Shown: positions 24,296 to 32,315 of the stretch, piece by piece
How the letters are laid out: each line of letters opens with the position of its first letter
Numbering within the stretch: the stretch's first letter is position 1
Virus record (IMG/VR): IMGVR_UViG_3300033048_000121
Location: 1-38,099 of that record
Strand: one strand, 5' to 3'
DNA: 38,099 nucleotides
From: a virus
Program-made: the position numbers and the translations under genes
Notes under the pieces: model-generated
The model's database searches: none
Told to the model about the DNA's origin: nothing
The model's input: only the letters and a program-made list of their open reading frames with translations

Positions 24296-25666
24296 TCATC
24301 CTCCGCCCCCTTCTTCAGCCTTGGCACTCGCCGGGGCTGTTTCTCCGGCGTCAGCGTTCGATGCAATCCGCTCCGCTTTCTTGCCGGTAAACTCTTCCCA
24401 TCGCTGCACAATCACATCGCAGTACGCCGGGTCGATCTCCATGAGGTAGGCGTGGCGATCGGTTTGCTCGCAGGCGATGAGGGTGGAGCCGGAGCCGCCA
24501 AAGAGGTCGAGGACATTCTCGCTTGGCCTCGATGAATACTGGATCGATCGCACGGCCAACTCGACCGATTTCTCAGTCAAGTGAACCATCGATTGCGGGT
24601 TGACCTTCTTGACATGCCAGAGGTCTTTGGCGTTGGTCGGGCCGAAGAACTTGTGCCCGGCCCCTTCGCGCCAGCCGTAGAAGCAGATCTCGAACGCACC
24701 CATGAAGTCCTTGCGCGTCAGCACCGGGTGCTGCTTGTCCCACACGATGCCCTGACTGAAGTACAGGCCGGACGCCGCGAGCGGAGCCGGGTAGTTGCCG
24801 AGGTTGGCGTAGCCGCCCCAGATGTAGAACGACCCGCCCGGCTTGAGCACGCGGCTGATGTTGCCGAACCACTCCAGCAATATCGTGTCGAACGCTTCGT
24901 CCGTCATGAAGTCGTTTTCAAGCGGCCGATCCTTGGCCCGCATCTTGGCGTGCGTCGCCTTGGATTTTTCAGGATGGCGGGCAAGGTCGAACTTCTGGTG
25001 GTGCTTCTTTTCGGGTGAGCTGAACGAAGAGTTCCCCGCCGCGATGGCGTTGTTGCTGCGTGGCTCGACCTTCACATTGTACGGCGGGTCGGTATTGACC
25101 ATGTCGATGGTGTTGCCGTCGAGCAACCGATCGAGATCATCGGCACTCGACGAGTCGCCACACAGCAGCCGATGATTCCCCAGCACCCACAGATCGCCGG
25201 GCTGGGTAATCGGTTCGTCCGGCGGCTCGGGCACATCGTCGGGATCGGTCAATCCCGCAGCCACGCCCTCCTCGCCCGCCATGAGCCGAGCCAGATCGTC
25301 GGCATCAAACCCCAGCAACGACCAATCAACCCCCGCTTCCTGCAACTCGGCGATCTCGATCGGCAGCAGGTCCATATCCCATGTGGCCAGCTCGCCGGTT
25401 TTGTTGTCGGCGATCCGGTACGCCCGGATCTGCTCCGGTGTCAGGTCGGTGGCCACATGCACCGGCACCCGTTTAAGCTCAAGCATCTGGGCCGCCTTGA
25501 ACCGCGTGTGCCCGCAGACGATGATCCCCTGCTCATCAACCACGATCGGCTGGCGGAACCCAAACTGCCGAATCGATTCAGCAACGGCTTCGACCGCCTC
25601 TTCGTTCTGGCGTGGGTTGTTCTCATAAGGGGTGATCTCGGCGATGTTCTTCTGGACGATTTTCAT
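24296..25666 (-). CDS. ParB-nuclease-domain DNA methyltransferase (beta-class, DPPY)
   Basis: 456 residues from ATG 25666 with SD GGAGG 8 bases upstream; the frame is open to 25729 but that part lacks an SD. Residues 1-100: ParB-like domain with NPRQN, DEQGIIVCGHTRFKAAQML. Residues about 160-420: amino-methyltransferase with DPPY at 193-196 and FGGSGS near 395, so catalytic motif IV precedes the SAM motif I, the beta order. Predicted to make N6-methyladenine or N4-methylcytosine. Such fusions are common in phages, where the methyl mark may guard DNA against restriction, relevant with hsdR next door. Confidence 0.9.
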   Translation of the reverse strand: MKIVQKNIAEITPYENNPRQNEEAVEAVAESIRQFGFRQPIVVDEQGIIVCGHTRFKAAQMLELKRVPVHVATDLTPEQIRAYRIADNKTGELATWDMDLLPIEIAELQEAGVDWSLLGFDADDLARLMAGEEGVAAGLTDPDDVPEPPDEPITQPGDLWVLGNHRLLCGDSSSADDLDRLLDGNTIDMVNTDPPYNVKVEPRSNNAIAAGNSSFSSPEKKHHQKFDLARHPEKSKATHAKMRAKDRPLENDFMTDEAFDTILLEWFGNISRVLKPGGSFYIWGGYANLGNYPAPLAASGLYFSQGIVWDKQHPVLTRKDFMGAFEICFYGWREGAGHKFFGPTNAKDLWHVKKVNPQSMVHLTEKSVELAVRSIQYSSRPSENVLDLFGGSGSTLIACEQTDRHAYLMEIDPAYCDVIVQRWEEFTGKKAERIASNADAGETAPASAKAEEGGGG

Positions 25667-25934
25667 GGCGTGCGCCTCCGTGCTTTGGGTGAGTGAATCG
25701 AGGCCAACCGTGGCCCCGGCGTGGTTCAATGTGTGCCCCTACGGCGTACCTCGTTGGGCTGTGTGGCCAAGGGGTGGGGATTCCGAATAGTGATGCCAGC
25801 CCGGGCTGATCTGCCACACGGGCAACCCTCGCAGCCAAACCGGACAGGCGAAAGAAAGTCTGTCGATATTGGGTGCTGTTCCCGCGTGCGTCACCGGCCT
25901 GGATTCGCCCGGGAGTACCTAATCGATCATTTCT
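25667..25934 (-). other. non-coding leader between methyltransferase and helicase
   Basis: 268 bases with no convincing gene. The reverse-strand frame 25623-25838 is a shadow. The region is GC-rich and holds the methyltransferase SD (GGAGG at about 25674-25679). No clear promoter, tRNA or riboswitch fold was recognised. With the adjacent palindrome array this makes a non-coding stretch of about 460 bases, the longest in the window. Confidence 0.5.
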
Positions 25935-26106
25935 CGCTTGAGCGCTCGAGCGTGCGCGCTCCAGCGAGCCGGGGCGGCGCTCGAGCGCCCGACCCCGGGG
26001 GGGGTATGGGGGGGTGTGCGCGCTCGAGCGAAAACGGGGTTTCGCTGAAGCGCGGGGTTCGCTTGAGCGCTTGAGCGAAGCGCTTCAGCGGGTGCGCGCT
26101 CGAGCG
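25935..26106. repeat. cluster of ten CGCTNNAGCG palindromes
   Basis: Ten copies of CGCTNNAGCG within 172 bases: starts at 25935, 25943, 25957, 25978, 26021, 26043, 26060, 26068, 26081 and 26097. Centres are TG, CG, CC, CG, CG, GA, TG, TG, TC, CG; two pairs overlap by two bases. Between the fourth and fifth lie G-runs of 8 and 7 separated by TAT. The array begins just after the helicase stop codon. It could be an iteron/origin, a protein-binding array, or a chain of hairpins; the sequence does not tell which. Confidence 0.8.
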
Positions 26107-26132
26107 AGAATGGGTGGTTTGGGGTGTTTGAA

Positions 26133-27854
26133 TCACGACTCGCCCCCCTTCTGATCAGGGTTCTGGTCGTGGTTGAGATCCGAATTGAACTCAGGCTGTG
26201 GGCGGGTTGAGAACACGGCTTTGTGCGATTGCCCGGTCCGCCAGCAGTGCAGCAGCCCCTCGCCCTCGGCGATCTCCAAGAGATCCGCCGTTCGCCTCCA
26301 CGACAAGCCACGCTCCTTCTTGGCCAGCTCACGGATCTGGGCCTTGCTGCGTGGTGTATCGGTGATGATCGCCTCAACGAACCGCTGGGCGTCCCATGTT
26401 GGCGGCTCTTCCTTTGTTGGCTTCTCTTGCTTCTTGCGTGCTCGCTCGTTCTTGAGAGCTGCTGAGTCGAGGGTGTGATCGACCGACCACACGGGGAACG
26501 CCCATCGCAGACAGACTGGCTCGATCGGTGCCCACGAACGCACGGCTGCATCGAGCACGACCACACCTTCTTCTTCGTGCGGGCGGAGCACGAGGTGGGT
26601 GTCGGTCGCACGCGATTGTGCCCCGGCCCCCGCCCCGACATCCGTCACGCTCTTGCCGCTCTGGCTGCCCTTGGTGGAATGGTGGATGAGCACGAAGCAG
26701 CAGCCGAGCCGGTTGGCGTAGGCGTCGATCAGGTTGTAGATGTTCGCCATCGTGCCGTTGTCGTTCTCGTCACCGCCTTGGGGCATGAACCGGTAGAACG
26801 CGTCGAGGATGATGACCTTGAACTGGCCCGGCTCGAGTCCATCGAAGTATCCCCCCATCGCGTTGATGTCCTGGAGCCGCCCACGGAGGTTATCGACGAA
26901 GATCCGTTCGCTGATCTCCCGCATGGCCACGCTTCGGGCGCTGGCAACTTTGGGGATGCGATTGGCGCTCGTCTCGCGGTGGAGCTCGTTGTCAATGATC
27001 AGCACATCGCCAGCAACCGTCTCGTAACACCCGAGCCACGGCATCCCCGTAGCGACCGCGATCGCTAGATCGAGTGTGAGCCAAGACTTGCCGGTCTTGG
27101 GGGCTGCGATGACATTCATCGTCTCGCCCTCGCGTAGTAAGCCGTGGATCACCGGTGGGCGTAGCAACGGGAACGAATCTACTAGCTCACCAACCGCGAT
27201 GGGCATGGGCTGGAACGATTGGATGCTCGTTGGCGGGGGAGTTGGCGAAGTGATGAATCCCGAGAGATCAACGCCGTGGGTGTCGGTGTCTGGGAGTGAG
27301 CCGAAGCCCTCGTTTGCCAGCGCCGAAGCGGCCTTGGTAAAGTCGCCATTGTGCTCGAGCAACGCATAGACCGCAAACGGTGCGTATCCCTTGCCCGCTT
27401 CGAACGGCAGGGCGTTGGTGCTAAAGACATAGAACACGCGATCCTTGAGCGTCGCGCTCGTGCCCGCAGATTTGCCCGGGCGTCGCCAATGTTCGTTCTC
27501 GCCAGATTGCACAAGCGACCAGCCGTGTCGCTGGAGTACTTCGCGCGAATTGCCGGTCTCATTGAAATCGTCGCCGGGGCGGAGCGATTCTGACGAGCCG
27601 CGACCGTCAGGGAGTGGTTGACTTGGTTGACACGATGAAGACCGCTCCCTCACGGTCGCGGCTCGTTGATTGCTTCCGACGATCTCTCTTGGTCGTTCAT
27701 CGAGCGCCCATGCACAACCGAGCAGGATGTCCCGCTCGTCGCTGGTGATCGTTGGCGGCGCGACCAACTCGCCTTGGATGAGTTTGTAGCCATCCGATGG
27801 ATCACACAAGAACAGCCCGCCCTCGCCTCGGGTTTCGATCATGGTGATCGTCAC
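26133..27854 (-). CDS. RepA/DnaB-type AAA ATPase (helicase half of a prim-pol-helicase frame)
   Basis: 573 residues from the first ATG-like codon after the TAG at 27927-27929; the same frame is open between that TAG and this start (24 codons). The chain opens with TMIETRGEGGLFLCDPSDGY, the usual continuation of prim-pol domains, then has a Walker A AAPKTGKSW near residue 255, DVLIIDNEL, and VIILDAFYRFMP (Walker B), a RecA-like RepA helicase. The last 100 residues are winged-helix-like. A REP-like element is read in frame at residues 63-88. Its end overlaps the palindrome region's edge. It unwinds the replication fork if functional. Confidence 0.85.
   Translation of the reverse strand: MTITMIETRGEGGLFLCDPSDGYKLIQGELVAPPTITSDERDILLGCAWALDERPREIVGSNQRAATVRERSSSCQPSQPLPDGRGSSESLRPGDDFNETGNSREVLQRHGWSLVQSGENEHWRRPGKSAGTSATLKDRVFYVFSTNALPFEAGKGYAPFAVYALLEHNGDFTKAASALANEGFGSLPDTDTHGVDLSGFITSPTPPPTSIQSFQPMPIAVGELVDSFPLLRPPVIHGLLREGETMNVIAAPKTGKSWLTLDLAIAVATGMPWLGCYETVAGDVLIIDNELHRETSANRIPKVASARSVAMREISERIFVDNLRGRLQDINAMGGYFDGLEPGQFKVIILDAFYRFMPQGGDENDNGTMANIYNLIDAYANRLGCCFVLIHHSTKGSQSGKSVTDVGAGAGAQSRATDTHLVLRPHEEEGVVVLDAAVRSWAPIEPVCLRWAFPVWSVDHTLDSAALKNERARKKQEKPTKEEPPTWDAQRFVEAIITDTPRSKAQIRELAKKERGLSWRRTADLLEIAEGEGLLHCWRTGQSHKAVFSTRPQPEFNSDLNHDQNPDQKGGES
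27593..27666. repeat. REP-like inverted repeat inserted inside the helicase-primase frame
   Basis: Two 22-base arms, 27593-27614 and 27645-27666, are inverted copies with one mismatch (left starts ACGAGCCGCGACC, right ends GGTCGCGGCTCGT), separated by 30 bases. In minus-strand frame it reads RAATVRERSS...LPDGRGSS. This peptide signature recurs in planctomycete and acidobacterial proteins where intergenic REP elements have entered genes. The element length (74 bases) keeps a coding frame open here. It marks a host-derived insertion in a phage gene. Confidence 0.8.
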
Positions 27855-27926
27855 CTGCCATTGCCCGTTGCTGGATTTGTGAGGCGTGTAGTCCTTCGCC
27901 CCAATCGTGATCGGCTCTGGCCCATC

Positions 27927-28349
27927 CTACCGGATCACACGACTCGCCAGTTTCATGTTTCCAGATACTGCTTCATCGCACCGATACACCACATGGAACC
28001 CACCCGATGGCGTGGTTTCGATGACCAGCCGGTCAAGCAATCCCGGCATCTGTTTGTTGACCGCTTGTTTCCAAGCATCAAACGCCTCGCCGCCGAGATC
28101 GAAATCGATCATCTCAAGGTTGCCGGAGACCGAGCCGCAGACGATGCATATCGCGTCGGTATGCTCGCTGAACCACGATTCGAGTTCCTCGGTTTTGGGC
28201 AACCGCTCTTGGTACGGCTTCCACTTTGCCAACGCGACGCGCTTCTCATCGCCACGCCGGATCGCTGGCAGGGCGCACAACCCCGCAGCAACGAGTGCCT
28301 CGGCATGATATCGCAGTGTTCCGTTGTGATGGATTGGTGCTTGAGCCAT
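27927..28349 (-). CDS. prim-pol (archaeo-eukaryotic primase/polymerase) domain, ended by in-frame TAG
   Basis: 140 residues. The prim-pol motifs are present: MIDFDLG with D82 and D84, and TPSGGFHVVY with H119. The chain then runs KLASRVIR and meets TAG at 27927-27929. The same frame continues 24 codons (DGPEPITIGAKDYTPHKS...) into the ETRGEGG segment of the helicase half, which normally belongs to the same chain. The missing C-terminal part of the primase domain lies past the stop. ATG at 28349 overlaps the helicase stop (TAATG). It would make primers for phage replication if read through. Confidence 0.85.
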   Translation of the reverse strand: MAQAPIHHNGTLRYHAEALVAAGLCALPAIRRGDEKRVALAKWKPYQERLPKTEELESWFSEHTDAICIVCGSVSGNLEMIDFDLGGEAFDAWKQAVNKQMPGLLDRLVIETTPSGGFHVVYRCDEAVSGNMKLASRVIR

Positions 28350-30040
28350 TAGAACGGCACCTCGTCGGGATCAAATCCGTAGCCGTCGTAGGCAATGACT
28401 GGTTCTGGCATGTCGTCCGTTGTTTCGAGTCGTGGCGGCTTGTCGCCCAGCTCATAGGCGACCACCCGCTCCCAACCATCACCCGGCTTCTTCTCGATCG
28501 TCACCCGCTGCGCTGGCGCGATTGATCCTGCGTTGCCAATCGCGACCGCGTCCTCAACAGAGTTTGGAACAGGTTCGTTTGATCGTTCTTTCCACCATTG
28601 CTCGGCCTTGCGACGGGCGTAGCCCTCATGCTCTAGGCACACCCACTCACGCACCCAGCGGTTGAACCCGACGCGGTACTCGACCCGCATGGTCGGTCGA
28701 GCCAATGGATCACCGCGTTTGTGGTGCGTGTGATACGCAACCTCCATGACCCGTTTTTCGTGCCGAGTCGGCCCCTCATCGCCTGTGACGACGGCTGCAT
28801 CAGAAGCGGCTGCTTCGTGCTTGGCTTCTTGGCGGGGCGGGAACGAATGCCCGCAGTCCGGGCACACGGCGTAGGCGGCATGAATCAACGCGTCGCACTC
28901 GGGGCATTGCTTGGCTGGTGCTTCGCCAGAGCCGGTGTCTGAATCAGCAAGCCGGATCGCATCGACCGGGCCGTGGCGAAGGACATTGCCACCGAAGTCG
29001 AGCACGAGGCAATCGGCCTTTCCCGAATGCAAGCGAAATCCTCTGCCGACCATCTGGTAGTACAATCCCGGCGAGAGCGTCGGGCGCAGCAGGGCCACGC
29101 AATCGACAATGGGCGCATCGAACCCAGTTGTCAGCACATTGACATTTGCCAGGTATTTCAGGTCGCCCGCTTTGAACCGAGCGATTATCTCGTCACGCTG
29201 CGATGCAGGTGTTTGCCCACACACGAACCCACACTCGACGCCGTGCTTCTCTTTGAGGATGGCTTGCACATGCTCGCCGTGGGCCACCCCCGATGCAAAG
29301 ATTAGCACCGCGTTGCGCTCTCGTGTGGATGCGATGATCTCCCCACACGCCGAATCAACGAGCCCCTGCGTGTTCATCAAATCTTCGACCTCGCCCGCGA
29401 TGAACTCCCCACCACGGACATGCAGGTCGCTCGTATCAGCTACGGATTTGCCCGCACGGCTCCGAAGCGGGCACAGATACCCGCCCGCGATCAGCTCGCG
29501 GACACTGGCTTCGAAGCACACCTCGTTAAGGATTGAATCCTCGCCACAAATCGTCCCCGTCTTCATCCGGTACGGCGTGGCCGTCAGCCCGATCACCCGT
29601 TGGTGGTCGCACAGGTCACGGGCATCGGTGAGGAATCGCCGGTACATCCCCTCGCCGTCGGGCGGGATCAAATGGGCTTCATCAACGATCACCAGATCCA
29701 TCGGCCCAAGATCATGCGCCCGCTGATAGATCGACTGAATCCCCGCGACGGTCACCGCGTACCCCAGATCACGCCGACCAAGCCCAGCCGAGTACACCCC
29801 GAGTGGTAAGTCCGGTGCGACGGCCCGGAGTTTTCCGGCTGTCTGTTCGAGCAGTTCTTTGACATGGGCAAGCACGATCACTCGCCCGCCCCAGTCCTGG
29901 ACCGCCGCCCGACAAATCTCGGCGATGACATGCGTCTTGCCGCTGCCCGTCGGGAGCACGACCGCCGGATTGGTGTCGGACTGTGCGATGTGCTTCCACA
30001 CGGCATCGACCGCGTCGCGTTGGTAGGGCCGAAGTTTCAT
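28349..30040 (-). CDS. DEAD/DEAH-box superfamily 2 helicase with zinc ribbon
   Basis: 563 residues from ATG 30040 (ATGA overlap with the DUF669 stop); ATG 30049 is an alternative. Motifs in order: RPYQRDAVDAVW, LPTGSGKT, VIVDEAHL, GLTATPYRM, then LTTGFDAP and QMVGRGFRL, ending the helicase core at about residue 370. A zinc ribbon follows (CPECDAL...CPDCGHSF), then a C-terminal domain of about 150 residues (VEYRVGFNRWVREWVCLEHEG, split as VEYRVGFNRW and VREWVCLEHEG). It is the standard phage SF2 helicase next to an SSB-like gene; role in replication, recombination or fork restart. TAATG overlap with the primase. Confidence 0.93.
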   Translation of the reverse strand: MKLRPYQRDAVDAVWKHIAQSDTNPAVVLPTGSGKTHVIAEICRAAVQDWGGRVIVLAHVKELLEQTAGKLRAVAPDLPLGVYSAGLGRRDLGYAVTVAGIQSIYQRAHDLGPMDLVIVDEAHLIPPDGEGMYRRFLTDARDLCDHQRVIGLTATPYRMKTGTICGEDSILNEVCFEASVRELIAGGYLCPLRSRAGKSVADTSDLHVRGGEFIAGEVEDLMNTQGLVDSACGEIIASTRERNAVLIFASGVAHGEHVQAILKEKHGVECGFVCGQTPASQRDEIIARFKAGDLKYLANVNVLTTGFDAPIVDCVALLRPTLSPGLYYQMVGRGFRLHSGKADCLVLDFGGNVLRHGPVDAIRLADSDTGSGEAPAKQCPECDALIHAAYAVCPDCGHSFPPRQEAKHEAAASDAAVVTGDEGPTRHEKRVMEVAYHTHHKRGDPLARPTMRVEYRVGFNRWVREWVCLEHEGYARRKAEQWWKERSNEPVPNSVEDAVAIGNAGSIAPAQRVTIEKKPGDGWERVVAYELGDKPPRLETTDDMPEPVIAYDGYGFDPDEVPF

Positions 30041-30489
30041 CGCTTCCACGGCGGTGTACTCCCAGCTGGTGCTGCAGCGATAGGTTGCGAACTGCCCTTG
30101 GCCTCGTATCCCTTGATTTCGTTGGTGAGATCACCGGTGTCGCTGCGTTTCGTGCAACCGACCTTGATAGTCAAGGGCAGGTTGTGCAGCTCGATCGAGT
30201 CCTTCGGAGCCATCACACCGATCGCCCGGCAGATACTCGACAACTCAGCCCGCGAGATTTTGACCGCCATCTCGCTGGGATTGTCGAGGTTGAGCCGAGC
30301 CCAGACGAGCTGCCCTTTGTGTTCGCCGTCGAGCACTTGGAAGGTCAGTTGCAGGTACTGCCCGGTTCCGGCCTTGGTCGGCTTCATCTCCGACTCGGTG
30401 ATGATCGCCAGGTACTTGCCCGCGGGGATCGGATCGAATCCCACTGCGGGATCGACTTCGTTTGCATTGAATCCATTGAGATGTGCCAT
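30037..30489 (-). CDS. DUF669 protein, phage ssDNA-binding-like
   Basis: 150 residues with SD AAGGAG 8 bases before the ATG. FDPIPAGKYLAIITESEMKP, YLQLTFQVLDGEHKGQLVWARL and SICRAIGV are the DUF669 signature. The family is taken to bind single-stranded DNA and is usually beside phage recombinases and helicases, as here (Sak4-like ATPase before it, SF2 helicase after it). The C-terminal 25 residues are Ala/Pro-rich, ending in TPPWKR, rather than the usual acidic tip of bacterial SSB. Confidence 0.85.
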   Translation of the reverse strand: MAHLNGFNANEVDPAVGFDPIPAGKYLAIITESEMKPTKAGTGQYLQLTFQVLDGEHKGQLVWARLNLDNPSEMAVKISRAELSSICRAIGVMAPKDSIELHNLPLTIKVGCTKRSDTGDLTNEIKGYEAKGSSQPIAAAPAGSTPPWKR

Positions 30490-30491
30490 GT

Positions 30492-31340
30492 TTAGGCTCC
30501 TTGTGTTTGAGAGGTTGTGATTGGTGTGGTGATTGGTTCAGCGATTGACTGGTTTGATTCGGTTGGTTCGGCAGCGGCGTCGATGCTCGATTGCAGCGGG
30601 TTCTCGCCGCGCAGGAAAGCGTCGAAGATGCGGTAATCGAGCGGCATTTCATCGGGCAACCCGAGCCGGTTCTTGGCCATGTGCGCCGGGCGTTCGGTCG
30701 TGCGGATGATCCGCTCGCCGGTGCCAATGCCCTGCGTGCGTTTGCGGTTGAACCCCTCGTCTGTGTGCTTCGTGTGCACGCGGTAGGTGGCGAAGAGCAC
30801 TTCGTCGCACCATTCCTGAATCAACGCCGACGCGTGCTTGTTGAGCCGAGGCACATACCGGTCATAACTCTCGGTCTCGGGGTTGTCGAACTTCTCGATG
30901 CGTGAGTGAGCGATCAGGATCACCTGCATGCCGCGTTCGTTGCGGAGCGCATCAAGGCCGTCAAGAATCTCACGCCACTGCGTGAGTGCGAAGGTGTACC
31001 CCTTGTCGTACCCGATGTCCTCGATCGATTCAACGCCACGCTTGGCGCAGACTTCGGCGAAGATCAATCGTTCGAGCCAATCGAGAGAGTCGATGACGAC
31101 CGTCTTGTATCCATGCTCTTCTTTGTAGAGAGCTGCGAGCGATGCGAGGATATCGCCGTAGCGTGTGGCCACCGGCAGCTTGTCGCACTCGATCTCGCCA
31201 AGCCCGTCTTCGGTCTGAAGAAAAACAGCTTTGTTGGCCATCGACCCGAAGGTCGATTTGCCAATGCCATGCGTGCCGTAGAGCATTACCCGTCGGGGCT
31301 TGGGTTGTCTGCCGGATTCAATGTGTTGAAGTAGTGTCAT
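30492..31340 (-). CDS. Sak4-like ATPase (phage single-strand annealing/recombination)
   Basis: 282 residues. RVMLYGTHGIGKSTFG holds the Walker A (GTHGIGKS, 22-29); YKTVVIDSLDWLE is the Walker B (about 78-90); LDALRNERGMQVILIAHSRIEKF and HASALIQEWCDEVLFATY follow. RecA-fold, RecA/Rad51-type paralogue without the usual RecA C-domain. SD AAGGAG 8 bases before ATG. It lies 3 bases after the nuclease gene's stop, with DUF669 2 bases after its own stop, so nuclease-ATPase-SSB is one recombination operon. The last 40 residues are low complexity (Glu/Thr/Pro). Confidence 0.85.
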   Translation of the reverse strand: MTLLQHIESGRQPKPRRVMLYGTHGIGKSTFGSMANKAVFLQTEDGLGEIECDKLPVATRYGDILASLAALYKEEHGYKTVVIDSLDWLERLIFAEVCAKRGVESIEDIGYDKGYTFALTQWREILDGLDALRNERGMQVILIAHSRIEKFDNPETESYDRYVPRLNKHASALIQEWCDEVLFATYRVHTKHTDEGFNRKRTQGIGTGERIIRTTERPAHMAKNRLGLPDEMPLDYRIFDAFLRGENPLQSSIDAAAEPTESNQSIAEPITTPITTSQTQGA

Positions 31341-31343
31341 GAT

Positions 31344-32315
31344 TCAATCTCCTTTGTGTTGAGTTGCTGGTTTCTGAACTGGTTTCTGATTTGGTTCTTG
31401 GTTTGAGTGCCGATCAAACTTGCGGAGCGATTCATACCGCGTCGGCCATTGGCCACGCTGCTGGCATGCGATCAACTCCGCCATCGCTCGCTCGTTTTCG
31501 TGCTGTGCTTCATCAAGGAGCGATGCGTCGATCACCCACACGCCACACCGGAACGGCTCTCGTTTCTCAACCGCGATGATGTGAACAGGGATCGTTCGCC
31601 CGATCGCTTCGCCGATGACCGACCGATAGAACGCGAGTTGATGGATATACCCGTAGGTGTCGATGCTGTGCTCGAAGGAATCGAGATTGTCGGTGGTCTT
31701 GAGATCAACAAGCCCGCGTCCTTCGATCGGGTTAAGCCAGTCGAGCCGAATCTGGCACTGATGCCCGCCATACTCCCGCCGAACCACGCCCTCGGCTTGA
31801 CCCGTCGCCAGCAACTCACGAGCGAAGATGTGCGCCTTGACCGACGCGGCCATCTGCTCAATCACCGCCGCTTGATCGTCGCTGATCACTGGCTTGCCGA
31901 TCCGCTGAGCCCACTCGGTAAACGCCTTCGTCGTCGGCCCATACGGTTTCTCCGTCTTGGGATTGATCGGCCCGCCCACGGCGAACTCCGCCTCGTACCG
32001 CTCGCGTCCTTCGAGGATCAACACATGAGCCGCCTGCCCGACGAGGAACGCGGCACTCTCACGCCGAGGAATCAGCCCCAGCCGCTTGCGCCGGTAAAGC
32101 AACGGGCACCGCCGAAACTCCGCCAACCAGTGCGACGAAAGATTGTCCTTCGCTTTGGCGTGGTAGAACTCGGCAGGTTCACGAGTGAGGAATCGAAGAT
32201 CGAGTTGCCCGTCGTGCTTGCTGTTCGATTGATCAAGATCATCGGGATGAAAGTCGCGTGTGTAATCGCCTTGGCCAAGGCGAACAAGTGGGGGAGTAGA
32301 GTCGGATGTGTTCAC
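31344..32315 (-). CDS. PD-(D/E)XK exonuclease (phage recombination nuclease)
   Basis: 323 residues from GTG 32315, whose GTGA overlaps the upstream stop. FLVGQAAHVLILEGRERYEAEF is the helical entry typical of the family; the catalytic core is ECQIRLDWLN-like here as CQIRLDWLNPIEG, then GLVDLKTTDN (Asp then D-x-K). Downstream YIHQLAFYRSVIGEAIG is the usual conserved helix with the Gln-Tyr. It matches YqaJ/RecE-like exonucleases that resect double-strand ends for the Sak4/SSB pair. The last 20 residues are Gln/Pro/Lys-rich. Confidence 0.85.
   Translation of the reverse strand: MNTSDSTPPLVRLGQGDYTRDFHPDDLDQSNSKHDGQLDLRFLTREPAEFYHAKAKDNLSSHWLAEFRRCPLLYRRKRLGLIPRRESAAFLVGQAAHVLILEGRERYEAEFAVGGPINPKTEKPYGPTTKAFTEWAQRIGKPVISDDQAAVIEQMAASVKAHIFARELLATGQAEGVVRREYGGHQCQIRLDWLNPIEGRGLVDLKTTDNLDSFEHSIDTYGYIHQLAFYRSVIGEAIGRTIPVHIIAVEKREPFRCGVWVIDASLLDEAQHENERAMAELIACQQRGQWPTRYESLRKFDRHSNQEPNQKPVQKPATQHKGD

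Noticed and set aside
23148-24299. 383-codon minus-strand frame over the two plus-strand genes
   Set aside because: It mirrors two genes with SDs and clear domains (zinc ribbon, HARE-HTH); its own sequence is low complexity.
25927-26136. 69-codon minus-strand frame through the palindrome array (GTG overlaps the helicase stop)
   Set aside because: The peptide only mirrors the palindromes (LERA, LKR repeats); the overlap is suggestive but not enough to call a gene.
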